From positions 1-5,675 of the forward strand of contig JAGCKY010000014.1 in assembly GCA_017647245.1 (NCBI GenBank): a stretch of DNA of 5,675 nt. Direction: 5' to 3'. Source of the DNA: Elusimicrobiaceae bacterium (GTDB lineage: Bacteria > Elusimicrobiota > Elusimicrobia > Elusimicrobiales > Elusimicrobiaceae). The notes beneath the pieces were generated by a model that did no database searches, was not told where the DNA came from, and saw nothing but the letters and a program-made list of their open reading frames with translations. Both the position numbers and the translations under genes were made by a program. Positions 1-4,648 of this stretch are shown here, piece after piece; position 1 is the first letter of the stretch, and each line of letters begins with the position of its first letter.

Positions 1-116
1 AAAGAATTTGTCGTCCTGAGGTGTTGTCGCTCAGGACCCCGTTGTTTTTTAGTAAGCGGTTGAGGCCCTGAACAGAAACTTTTCAGGGCGACAGTATTGT
101 TTTTATTTTTGTTCAT
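1..116 (-). CDS. Partial small ORF leaving the left edge, unknown function
   Basis: An open frame of 38 full codons starts with ATG at 116 and runs off the left edge without a stop. It begins MNKNKNNTVALKSF and is rich in Lys, Asn, Gln and Arg, with no membrane segment or domain that I recognise. The start is supported by a strong Shine-Dalgarno sequence (AAAGGAG, 129-123) six bases upstream and by a good promoter at 238-211. Two 8-bp hairpins (89-65 and 37-13) lie inside the frame, in different codon phases. They are therefore not a repeated peptide, and this part may act as structured RNA rather than, or as well as, coding sequence. It could be a leader peptide, the start of a longer protein, or a structured 5' region. 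The transcription unit is well supported; the protein is not. Confidence 0.45.
   Translation of the reverse strand, partial: MNKNKNNTVALKSFCSGPQPLTKKQRGPERQHLRTTNS
13..37 (-). repeat. Hairpin C: 8-bp stem, 9-base loop
   Basis: On the minus strand GTCCTGAG is followed by a 9-base loop and the exact complement CTCAGGAC. The stem has the same pattern as the hairpin at 65-89 (G-Y-CCTGA-R) and differs at two pairs, both of which remain paired. No T-run directly follows on either strand, so it is not a standard terminator. Confidence 0.6.
65..89 (-). repeat. Hairpin B: 8-bp stem, 9-base loop
   Basis: On the minus strand GCCCTGAA pairs with TTCAGGGC around a 9-base loop. It is 27 bases from the related hairpin at 13-37 and has identical dimensions. 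It begins exactly at codon 10 of the partial ORF, whereas its partner is out of phase with that frame, which points to a nucleic-acid rather than a protein signal. Confidence 0.6.
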
Positions 117-145
117 ACTATTCTCCTTTCAAAAAAATCCTAAAA

Positions 146-166
146 CCTTGCACCTATAGTGCAAGG
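146..166 (-). promoter_or_regulatory. Leader hairpin between promoter and ribosome binding site
   Basis: CCTTGCAC, a five-base loop and GTGCAAGG form a perfect 8-bp stem in the roughly 90-base untranslated leader of the leftward transcript. On the minus strand the stem is followed by TTTTAGGATTTTTTT and then the Shine-Dalgarno sequence. It could be a weak attenuator, a 5' stabilising stem or a protein-binding site. I do not recognise a known riboswitch class in it. Confidence 0.45.
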
Positions 167-210
167 GGCCAGAAGCAAAAACATTGCCCAGCAAATCCGG
201 CTCCAAAGAA

Positions 211-238
211 AGTATACCAAAAAAAAAAAACAAGTCAA
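211..238 (-). promoter_or_regulatory. Sigma-70-type promoter with T12 spacer, leftward
   Basis: On the minus strand there is a -35 of TTGACT (238-233), a 16-base spacer made of TG, twelve T and GG, and a -10 of TATACT (216-211). Transcription would start near 204 and run left into the partial ORF. The same 29-base block (AGGGCTTGACTTG, T12, GGTA; 243-215 here) occurs on the plus strand at 2165-2193 before the second pilin gene. A 12-base homopolymer in the spacer could change spacer length by slippage. Confidence 0.75.
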
Positions 239-239
239 G

Positions 240-264
240 CCCTGTTTTTAACTCTTAAACAGGG
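240..264 (-). repeat. Palindrome just upstream of the -35 (8-bp stem, 9-base loop)
   Basis: On the minus strand CCCTGTTT and AAACAGGG enclose nine bases. The palindrome lies between the end of the transporter gene and the -35 at 238-233. It could be an operator for the leftward promoter or a weak terminator for the transporter. The T-run that follows starts nine bases after the stem, which is too far for a normal intrinsic terminator. It has the same 8/9/8 dimensions as the hairpins at 13-37 and 65-89. Confidence 0.45.
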
Positions 265-297
265 GGTTGGCAAACAGCGCGCAGAAAAGAAATAATT

Positions 298-1527
298 TTA
301 TTCCGCCATATCTTGCGCGTAGTAACGAATGAGGCGGCCTTCGGCGCGGGCGGTTTTGACGGAAGAATATAAAAACAAACAGGCGGGCAACAATAAAGCA
401 AGCGTGCATAAAAACGCCATTTTCAGCCCGAATAAATCCGATGCGCGGCCAATGATAGCAGGGGATATTGCATCGCCGAGCGCGTGGATTAAAAAGATAT
501 TTACCGCAAAAGCCATAGAGCGTATTTTGCGGCTACTTAACGCCACCAGCGACGCGCTAATCGGTGCCAGCGGCGCAAAAATCAGCACAATGGAAATAGA
601 AAAAGTAATTAATGAAAACGGCAATCGGTGGCTTAAAACGGCCGCCGCGGCAAATGGAATCATCAAGATAAAGCACGCCGCGATAACCACAAAATACGCA
701 TAATCGGTTTTTTTAAGTAGGCGGTCCGCAATCTTGCCGCCTAAAAAAGTGCCCAACGCCCCGCCGACAATCACCATCGCACCAAACACCAACCCCGCCT
801 GCGCCGGGTCCATGTCAAAAAAACGGTTAAAATACGTTGGCATCCAAGCAGATACCCCGCCAAGCACAAAGGTCTGCATAGCATGTGCCAAACATAAAAA
901 GATAAACGGCTCGTTTTGAAACAGCGCGGTGTATTGTTTCCAAGACGGCTTTTTGCGGTTTTCTAAAGAGCGGTGTTCGCGGTCTTTGATAAACAACAGC
1001 GCGCCCAGGCCGAGCAATATCCCCGGTATGCCCACCAGGAAAAATGCCATACGCCAGCCCCAATTCGCACCGATGACTCCGCCGAACAGATACCCAAGCG
1101 CCGCGCCCGCGGGCATGGCTAAACCAAAATATGCCAAAATGGTGGCGCGTTTATCTTTGGGATATTGCTCGGCCAAAAACGGTTGTGCAATCGTAGTAAA
1201 TCCACCTTCGCCCACGCCCACCAAAGCGCGTGCACTAAACAAGGACGCATAATTTTTGGCAAGCCCGCTGAAAAAAGTAGCCGCACTCCACAAAAGTGCA
1301 CTGGCGGCAATCCAGTATTGGCGCGGGTGGCGGTCTGCAAAAAATCCGACCACAGGCGCATAACACATATATACCAGCATAAACACAGACGCTAGCGCGC
1401 CGAGTTGAAAATCGGAAATATGCAAATCGTTTTGAATCAGCGGAAAAACCGAAAACAATACTTGTCTGTCTATATAATTAAACAGATTGAGCAAAAACAA
1501 AATGGTAAAGAGTTTGCGGGTATTCAT
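298..1527 (-). CDS. MFS transporter, Spinster-like
   Basis: This is a 409-residue inner-membrane carrier of the Major Facilitator Superfamily, expected to move a small solute using an ion gradient or by facilitated diffusion. The hydrophobic pattern fits 12 helices. The first helix ends in NYIDR (17-21), as in Spinster-like and related anion carriers. The classic loop 2-3 motif is GFFADRHPRQ (61-70). Helix 4 carries R100 followed by GVGEGG (104-109), also typical of the Spinster group. A second copy of the loop motif, GGKIADRLLKK, opens the C-terminal half, and a charged stretch after about residue 180 marks the central loop. Length is normal and both ends look intact. No Shine-Dalgarno sequence precedes the ATG, but the start is fixed by helix 1 beginning at about residue 6. 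It is divergent from the pilin gene at 1593. The substrate cannot be read from the sequence. Confidence 0.9.
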   Translation of the reverse strand: MNTRKLFTILFLLNLFNYIDRQVLFSVFPLIQNDLHISDFQLGALASVFMLVYMCYAPVVGFFADRHPRQYWIAASALLWSAATFFSGLAKNYASLFSARALVGVGEGGFTTIAQPFLAEQYPKDKRATILAYFGLAMPAGAALGYLFGGVIGANWGWRMAFFLVGIPGILLGLGALLFIKDREHRSLENRKKPSWKQYTALFQNEPFIFLCLAHAMQTFVLGGVSAWMPTYFNRFFDMDPAQAGLVFGAMVIVGGALGTFLGGKIADRLLKKTDYAYFVVIAACFILMIPFAAAAVLSHRLPFSLITFSISIVLIFAPLAPISASLVALSSRKIRSMAFAVNIFLIHALGDAISPAIIGRASDLFGLKMAFLCTLALLLPACLFLYSSVKTARAEGRLIRYYAQDMAE

Positions 1528-1592
1528 TGTATTTATTTTATAAAATAATCCTGCGCGGTCAGAAATTTATATAATAGGCAGAGGAGGATTTT
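1528..1592. promoter_or_regulatory. Divergent promoter region between transporter and first pilin
   Basis: This is a 65-base AT-rich spacer. For the plus strand there is a perfect TATAAT at 1570-1575, but no good -35, and its start point would fall on the Shine-Dalgarno AGGAGG (1582-1587) of the pilin gene. For the minus strand there is TATAAA at 1542-1537 with a weak -35 (TTTCTG, 1565-1560) at 17 bases. That would start a nearly leaderless transporter mRNA, which fits the missing ribosome site. Both calls are weak. Confidence 0.35.
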
Positions 1593-2081
1593 ATGAAAAA
1601 AGGATTTACGCTTATTGAACTGTTAGTCGTAATTGTAATTGTAGGTATTTTGGTGACGGTGGCTTTGCCCAAATACAAAACCGCCATGGAAAAAGGCCGC
1701 GGATTGGAAGCTATTGCCAATGCCGCCGCTGTGAGCGATGCGCTCAACGTGTATTATGTACGCAATTACAATACTTATGCAAAAACAAATAACAGTGCAG
1801 AGGATGCGGCGGACTATGCCTTGCGAAACGCCCAAACAACCACGAATAGATTTTTTAATCCGATAGTAAAAAATGATATTAGCGTCAGTGGCACAACCGC
1901 TATCGTTACGGTGACGCGCAGAGACGGTATCGGAGCCAAGAGCTATAAAATTGTATTTAAAAACGAAAACGGAGAAGTCACGGAGCGCTACTGCATTTGC
2001 GTAAGCGGAAACGGTTGCCAACGCTATTGCCAAGCCATGGGTGCAACGACCGCGCACACAGGCGGCGGTTGGAATTTGTAA
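1593..2081 (+). CDS. Type IV pilin-like protein 1 (prepilin N-terminus)
   Basis: A 162-residue protein with a textbook class III signal: MKKG is the leader, cleavage is expected between Gly4 and Phe5 by prepilin peptidase, and FTLIE places the conserved Glu at mature position 5. The hydrophobic helix runs to about residue 25, with the usual Pro at mature position 22 (Pro26). After cleavage and N-methylation it would be assembled into a type IV pilus or a type II secretion-like pseudopilus. The C-terminal half has four cysteines (134, 136, 142, 146), enough for one or two disulfides closing the usual D-region. The start has a perfect AGGAGG five bases upstream. A strong terminator follows 20 bases after the stop, so this is a single-gene unit. 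No assembly ATPase, platform protein or peptidase is nearby, so it is an orphan pilin whose machinery must be elsewhere. Major or minor status is unknown. Confidence 0.9.
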   Translation: MKKGFTLIELLVVIVIVGILVTVALPKYKTAMEKGRGLEAIANAAAVSDALNVYYVRNYNTYAKTNNSAEDAADYALRNAQTTTNRFFNPIVKNDISVSGTTAIVTVTRRDGIGAKSYKIVFKNENGEVTERYCICVSGNGCQRYCQAMGATTAHTGGGWNL

Positions 2082-2100
2082 GGATTGAAGATTTATATGA

Positions 2101-2129
2101 AAACCCGGCAGATTCGCCGGGTTTTTTTG
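2101..2129 (+). terminator. Intrinsic terminator after pilin 1
   Basis: AAAACCCGGC and GCCGGGTTTT form a 10-bp stem with a GC-rich core around a six-base loop (2111-2116), and the T-run continues to 2129. It ends the first pilin transcript and separates it from the promoter of the second pilin. The flanking A/T tracts would also let it work in the opposite direction. Confidence 0.92.
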
Positions 2130-2169
2130 TTGTGTTTTGGTTGGGGTTTTCATTGGGCAAAAATAGGGC

Positions 2170-2197
2170 TTGACTTGTTTTTTTTTTTTGGTACAAT
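2170..2197 (+). promoter_or_regulatory. Sigma-70-type promoter with T12 spacer, before pilin 2
   Basis: A -35 of TTGACT (2170-2175), a 16-base spacer of TG, twelve T and GG, and a -10 of TACAAT (2192-2197) give an expected start near 2204, leaving a leader of about 30 bases. The 29-base block 2165-2193 is identical to the minus-strand promoter at 243-215, so these two units may share control. The T-run is a possible slippage site. Confidence 0.85.
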
Positions 2198-2233
2198 ACG
2201 AGGGTACGCAACATCAAAACAAAAGGAGAGATT

Positions 2234-2755
2234 ATGAAAAATCGCGCATTTACGCTTATAGAGCTGTTAGTCATTGTATTAATTATAGGTATCCTAGCTG
2301 CTATTGCTTTACCGCAATATCAAAAGGCAGTGATGCGTACTCGTTATGCGACGCTTAAAAATGTGGTGCGCAGTATTGCCGACGCGGAAGAAGTATATTA
2401 TTTGGCAAATGATAAATATAGTGTGGATTTTGAAGAATTGGATGTAGAAATGCCTGGCGGAAAATTGGATAATAGTACGGCTGACCACTATTACTATGGT
2501 TGGGGAATTTGTTATGTCGCGGATACTGAAAATCAGCCCGAAGTGGCTTGTTTTAATAGGTTGACTAATATGAGCTATAGAATACGTTTGATACATTCTG
2601 TGAAGAACCCGGGTAAACAACTGTGCGTGGCGCATGGATCGACCGATGCAAATACCTTGCAAGCGCAAATTTGCAAAGCAGAAACAGGGAGAACGACGCC
2701 CAGCAGCACAAAGACAGCAGAAAACAACCAGTATACATCTTATTGGTACAAATAA
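2234..2755 (+). CDS. Type IV pilin-like protein 2 (prepilin N-terminus)
   Basis: A 173-residue prepilin. The leader is MKNRA, with cleavage expected between Ala5 and Phe6. FTLIE then puts Glu10 at mature position 5, and Pro27 is mature position 22. Ala rather than Gly before the cut is less common but is accepted by many prepilin peptidases. The helix continues through QYQKAVMRTRYATLKN into a soluble head with four cysteines (93, 106, 131, 147) and ends in an aromatic tail, YWYK. It resembles pilin 1 only in the N-terminal helix; the heads are unrelated by eye, as in pilin sets where each member has its own surface. AGGAG (2224-2228) lies five bases before the ATG. It has its own T12-spacer promoter and is probably transcribed alone. 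A candidate terminator is some 150 bases downstream. Confidence 0.92.
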   Translation: MKNRAFTLIELLVIVLIIGILAAIALPQYQKAVMRTRYATLKNVVRSIADAEEVYYLANDKYSVDFEELDVEMPGGKLDNSTADHYYYGWGICYVADTENQPEVACFNRLTNMSYRIRLIHSVKNPGKQLCVAHGSTDANTLQAQICKAETGRTTPSSTKTAENNQYTSYWYK

Positions 2756-2774
2756 TGGTGCGGTGGGGGAGAGG

Positions 2775-2874
2775 GTGTACGTTGTAAAAGGACGGAGTCC
2801 GAGGTACCCGAGCGAGTCTGCAATAAAGTGTCAAAGGATTTTAAGAAGAAAAATGGTGCCCAGTATAGGATTTG
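2775..2874 (-). repeat. Direct repeat copy 1, containing tRNA-Val tail
   Basis: This matches 3094-3191 in the same orientation. The core 2787-2874 aligns with 3104-3191 without gaps and with only two differences over 88 bases; the outer 10-12 bases are looser. On the minus strand it consists of the last 21 bases of the tRNA-Val gene, including CCA, followed by 67 bases of its downstream flank. The offset between copies is 317 bases. Confidence 0.92.
2854..2874 (-). pseudogene. tRNA-Val 3' fragment (acceptor strand, part of T-arm, CCA)
   Basis: These 21 bases are identical to 3171-3191 and comprise the 3' acceptor strand with CCA, the 3' side of the T stem and most of the T loop. Upstream on the minus strand the sequence no longer matches the tRNA: the 5' half of the T arm, the anticodon arm, the D arm and the 5' acceptor strand are all missing. 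It is either a remnant of a duplicated tRNA gene or the distal attachment-site copy left by an integration at the tRNA 3' end. Confidence 0.8.
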
Positions 2875-2900
2875 GTTACAAGTCGGCTCGTTGACCCTCG

Positions 2901-2928
2901 CCGCTCGCGACCCCGCCTCGCGGTTTTT
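2901..2928 (+). terminator. Possible terminator downstream of pilin 2
   Basis: CGCGA (2906-2910) and TCGCG (2918-2922) form a short GC-rich stem around a seven-base loop, followed by G and five T (2924-2928). It would end the pilin 2 transcript after about 150 untranslated bases. The stem is only five base pairs, so the call is tentative. Confidence 0.35.
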
Positions 2929-2990
2929 GCCTTTCGCCGCTAAAAACTGCGGCTCAAACAAAAACATCGCTGCGGCTTTCAAATCCTAAC

Positions 2991-3014
2991 GCAACGCAAA
3001 GCAGTTTGCGTTGC
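2991..3014. repeat. Perfect 10-bp hairpin with four-base loop
   Basis: GCAACGCAAA and TTTGCGTTGC pair exactly around GCAG. No T-run follows on either strand. It is the longest uninterrupted small-loop stem in the non-coding interval between the two repeat copies. It may be an RNA structure in the tRNA read-through transcript, a protein-binding palindrome, or the end of a degraded element. Confidence 0.6.
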
Positions 3015-3046
3015 TTACTGACTAAATTACAAAATATAGCGAGAGT

Positions 3047-3073
3047 GATTTTTCAAAGAAAAATCCTTTGAAA
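3047..3073 (-). promoter_or_regulatory. Two mutually exclusive 8-bp hairpins
   Basis: GATTTTTC (3047-3054) can pair with GAAAAATC (3058-3065), or TTTCAAAG (3051-3058) can pair with CTTTGAAA (3066-3073). The two stems share bases, so only one can form at a time. The segment lies about 100 bases downstream of the tRNA 3' end on the minus strand. A role in transcript termination or processing is possible but not shown. Confidence 0.4.
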
Positions 3074-3093
3074 CGAGGCGCAGACGAGGAAGT

Positions 3094-3191
3094 GTGTACT
3101 GTGAAAGGACGGAGTCCGAGGTACCCGACCGAGTCTGCAACAAAGTGTCAAAGGATTTTAAGAAGAAAAATGGTGCCCAGTATAGGATTTG
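3094..3191 (-). repeat. Direct repeat copy 2, overlapping the intact tRNA-Val
   Basis: This copy is joined to the complete tRNA: bases 3171-3191 are the tRNA tail and 3094-3170 its downstream flank. The core 3104-3191 is 86/88 identical to 2787-2874. It contains GGACGGAGTCC, which can form a small 4-bp hairpin, and GGTACC. Because matching stops inside the T loop, the tRNA tail forms one exact end of the duplicated unit. Confidence 0.92.
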
Positions 3192-3245
3192 AACCTATGA
3201 CCTTTCCCATGTCAAGGGAACGCGCTACCGCTGCGCCAACTGGGC
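3171..3245 (-). tRNA. tRNA-Val (anticodon GAC)
   Basis: Read on the minus strand it folds as a full cloverleaf of 75 bases. It has acceptor GCCCAGT/ACTGGGC, D stem GCGC/GCGC with loop AGCGGTA, anticodon stem TTCCC/GGGAA with loop TTGACAT, a five-base variable region AGGTC, T stem ATAGG/CCTAT with loop TTCAAAT, discriminator A and genome-encoded CCA. All stems pair perfectly. Anticodon GAC reads the valine codons GUC and GUU. Its 3' end is duplicated at 2854-2874. Directly after CCA comes a five-T run, and no clear terminator hairpin follows. Confidence 0.97.
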
Positions 3246-3389
3246 TTAAAACGGGTAATTTTTTGTCAATTTCTCTTCTAAGAAATGGACAGGCAGTTTG
3301 CTGTTTTTGGTTGATTTTTTGTAAGGGTAAAAATAAAAATTTACAAAAAATTTACAAGGAGCTTCTAAAACTGCCACTTTTCTACTACT

Positions 3390-3418
3390 ATTATAGCATA
3401 ATTAGAGCGTAACCCCAA
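3390..3418 (-). promoter_or_regulatory. Probable promoter of tRNA-Val
   Basis: On the minus strand there is a perfect TATAAT (3395-3390), preceded by TGC (an extended -10), with TTGGGG (3418-3413) exactly 17 bases upstream as a weak -35. Transcription would begin near 3383, leaving about 138 bases of 5' leader to be removed by RNase P. No other gene lies between it and the tRNA. Confidence 0.6.
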
Positions 3419-3581
3419 ATTTTTGTGTTTTTTCTGCTTTTTGCGCACAAAAAAGGCGTATTTAGCTTCGCAAAATGCTAACAATACAAACATTAGCCTT
3501 ATGTAAAATATGCACCGTCTTTAATGGTTTTACCAGGTAGCAGAGCACTGTTGGAAAGCGCGTGGGTCGTTAATTTGAAAA

Positions 3582-3590
3582 TGCTACAAT
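3582..3590 (+). promoter_or_regulatory. Extended -10 element before the DUF4268 gene
   Basis: TGC followed by TACAAT gives an extended -10 that would start transcription near 3597, some 50 bases before the ATG. No recognisable -35 sits at 16-18 bases, so this would be a weak or activator-dependent promoter. Confidence 0.4.
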
Positions 3591-3647
3591 GGGAAGACAG
3601 TTGAAGAAAATGAAAAATATCGTTGGATTATAAAGGGGATCGAAAAC

Positions 3648-4577
3648 ATGAAAATAAATATCAGTAAGTTGGAAGAAGTTAAAAACTTAAGGAGTGTTTG
3701 GCCAGATGAAGCTAAAGATTTTACAAATTGGCTTGCGGAAGATGATAATATTAGTTTGTTGGCAGAGGCACTTGGTTTGGAAGATATTGTGGTGGAAGGC
3801 AAAGAAGTGCATGTTGACGATTTTAGATTAGATATATTAGCTTCCGAAGCAGAGCAAGGGCGAAAAATTGTAATTGAAAATCAACTTGAAGATAGTAATC
3901 ATGACCATTTAGGTAAATTAATTACCTATGCTGCTGGAAAATCAGCCGATATTATGGTGTGGATTGTAAAGAAGGCAAAAGATGCTCATAGAGCAGCCAT
4001 TGAATGGCTTAATGAGCATAGTGACGGAAAAATTGGCTTTTTCTTATGCGAAATTAAATTATATCGTATTGGGGGATCGGCTCCTGCAGTTAAATTTGAG
4101 GTTATAGAAGCTCCTAATAACTGGTCAAAGGATATTATGAAATCTTTAACAGAGACCCAGCAGCGTCGTTATGATTATTGGGAAGCTTTTCAAAAATATG
4201 CCTTTCGTAATAAGGAATTTTCTCAAAATTTTAACCCTAAAAAAGTTCCTGTAGATCATTGGCTAAATTTTAGCATTGGTTCTTCGGCTTGTAATTTGTC
4301 CGTTTTACAAATTTATAAACGAAACGAATTGGAAGTGCAATTATGGATTAGTGACAATAAAGAATTATTTCACGCACTCAAAAATAATAAAACAGAAATT
4401 GAAGCAGAAACGGGATTAAAATTTGATTGGCAAGAAAAGCCAGAGAAAAAGGCAAGCAGTATTACAATAGCAAAAAAAGTCCATTTGGAAGATCGAAAAG
4501 AATGGGAAGAACAATTCCAGTGGGCAATTGATGTCTTATTAAGAATGAAGGCTTCATTCACAAAATACTTACAATAG
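3648..4577 (+). CDS. DUF4268 domain protein with PD-(D/E)XK-like nuclease core
   Basis: A 309-residue soluble protein. Residues 57-97 read FRLDILA, a turn, IVIENQ, then DHLGKLITYAAG. This arrangement of Asp62 and the strand Glu77-Asn78-Gln79 matches the nuclease-like fold found at the N-terminus of DUF4268 proteins, with Gln where classical members have Lys. Residues from about 165 to 305, rich in Trp and Lys, fit the DUF4268 domain itself. Such proteins are usually called hypothetical and are found in accessory regions; a DNA-cleaving or defence role is inference, and no partner methylase or helicase is in the window. The ATG is supported by AAGGGGA (3633-3639), eight bases upstream. By eye the gene is AT-richer than the transporter, in keeping with transfer. 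It converges on the integrase, with 71 bases and a shared hairpin between them. Family call fairly sure; function uncertain. Confidence 0.82.
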   Translation: MKINISKLEEVKNLRSVWPDEAKDFTNWLAEDDNISLLAEALGLEDIVVEGKEVHVDDFRLDILASEAEQGRKIVIENQLEDSNHDHLGKLITYAAGKSADIMVWIVKKAKDAHRAAIEWLNEHSDGKIGFFLCEIKLYRIGGSAPAVKFEVIEAPNNWSKDIMKSLTETQQRRYDYWEAFQKYAFRNKEFSQNFNPKKVPVDHWLNFSIGSSACNLSVLQIYKRNELEVQLWISDNKELFHALKNNKTEIEAETGLKFDWQEKPEKKASSITIAKKVHLEDRKEWEEQFQWAIDVLLRMKASFTKYLQ

Positions 4578-4595
4578 TTTGATTAAACCTATAAT

Positions 4596-4623
4596 AGGCA
4601 GTGCTAAAGAGAAAGCACTGCCT
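4596..4623. terminator. Shared hairpin between convergent genes
   Basis: AGGCAGTGCT and AGCACTGCCT form a perfect 10-bp stem with an eight-base loop, placed between the DUF4268 gene and the integrase. It is the obvious candidate for a two-way terminator, but neither strand has a proper T-run after the stem. A smaller stem, CCTAT/ATAGG (4588-4598), overlaps its left foot and would compete with it. Confidence 0.55.
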
Positions 4624-4648
4624 TAGGCTACAACGTCATTTGAACAAC

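Larger units (their letters stand above)
2756..3170. other. Non-coding region with repeat and hairpins
   Basis: Between the second pilin and the tRNA there are 415 bases without a convincing gene. The open frames here lack ribosome sites and known domains, and one on each strand runs through the tRNA-derived repeat. The region holds the first copy of an 88-bp repeat with a tRNA tail, a GC-rich stretch around 2880-2925 with a possible terminator, and hairpins at 2991-3014 and 3047-3073. Most of the second repeat copy also lies here. Confidence 0.7.
3246..3647. other. Non-coding spacer between tRNA-Val and the DUF4268 gene
   Basis: About 400 AT-rich bases lie between divergent genes. I see a minus-strand promoter for the tRNA (3390-3418), a tandem near-repeat of the TTTACAAAAAA type around 3335-3358, a loose stem TTTTTGTG/CACAAAAA (3420-3427 with 3446-3453), and a short extended -10 at 3582-3590. 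No protein gene is convincing. The plus-strand open frame that enters from the left passes antisense through the tRNA. Confidence 0.6.

Noticed and set aside
219..230. T12 run (minus strand) as terminator tail of the transporter gene
   Set aside because: It starts nine bases after the hairpin at 240-264 and is better explained as the spacer of a promoter whose exact copy at 2165-2193 is not preceded by that hairpin.
13..264. The set of short hairpins as a CRISPR array
   Set aside because: The units are not identical repeats, spacing is irregular, and no spacer-repeat alternation or cas gene is visible.
2098..2236. ATG with AGGA upstream, just before the pilin 1 terminator
   Set aside because: The frame would read through the terminator hairpin and the T12 promoter and is out of frame with pilin 2.
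2634..2894. Plus-strand open frame of 86 codons overlapping the pilin 2 end
   Set aside because: It is out of frame with the well-supported pilin gene and its tail is a translation of the repeat. The similar reading in copy 2 reflects the DNA repeat, not a conserved protein.
2873..2895. Resemblance of the sequence next to the tRNA tail (ACTTGTAACC on the minus strand) to a tRNA-Thr anticodon arm, suggesting a chimeric tRNA
   Set aside because: Only about ten bases match from memory and the 3' side of the anticodon stem is absent, so no cloverleaf can be drawn.
2740..2982. Minus-strand open frame of 80 codons
   Set aside because: It crosses the truncated tRNA tail and the repeat and ends over the pilin 2 stop. 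It has no Shine-Dalgarno sequence and no recognisable domain.
3264..3269. Perfect minus-strand TTGACA just upstream of tRNA-Val
   Set aside because: It is only 18 bases from the tRNA 5' end, so its -10 and start point would fall at or inside the tRNA, and no -10 is present at the right distance. The promoter at 3390-3418 fits better.
3068..3412. Plus-strand open frame of 114 codons
   Set aside because: It runs antisense through the tRNA-Val and the direct repeat, has no ribosome site, and its middle is simply the tRNA complement translated.
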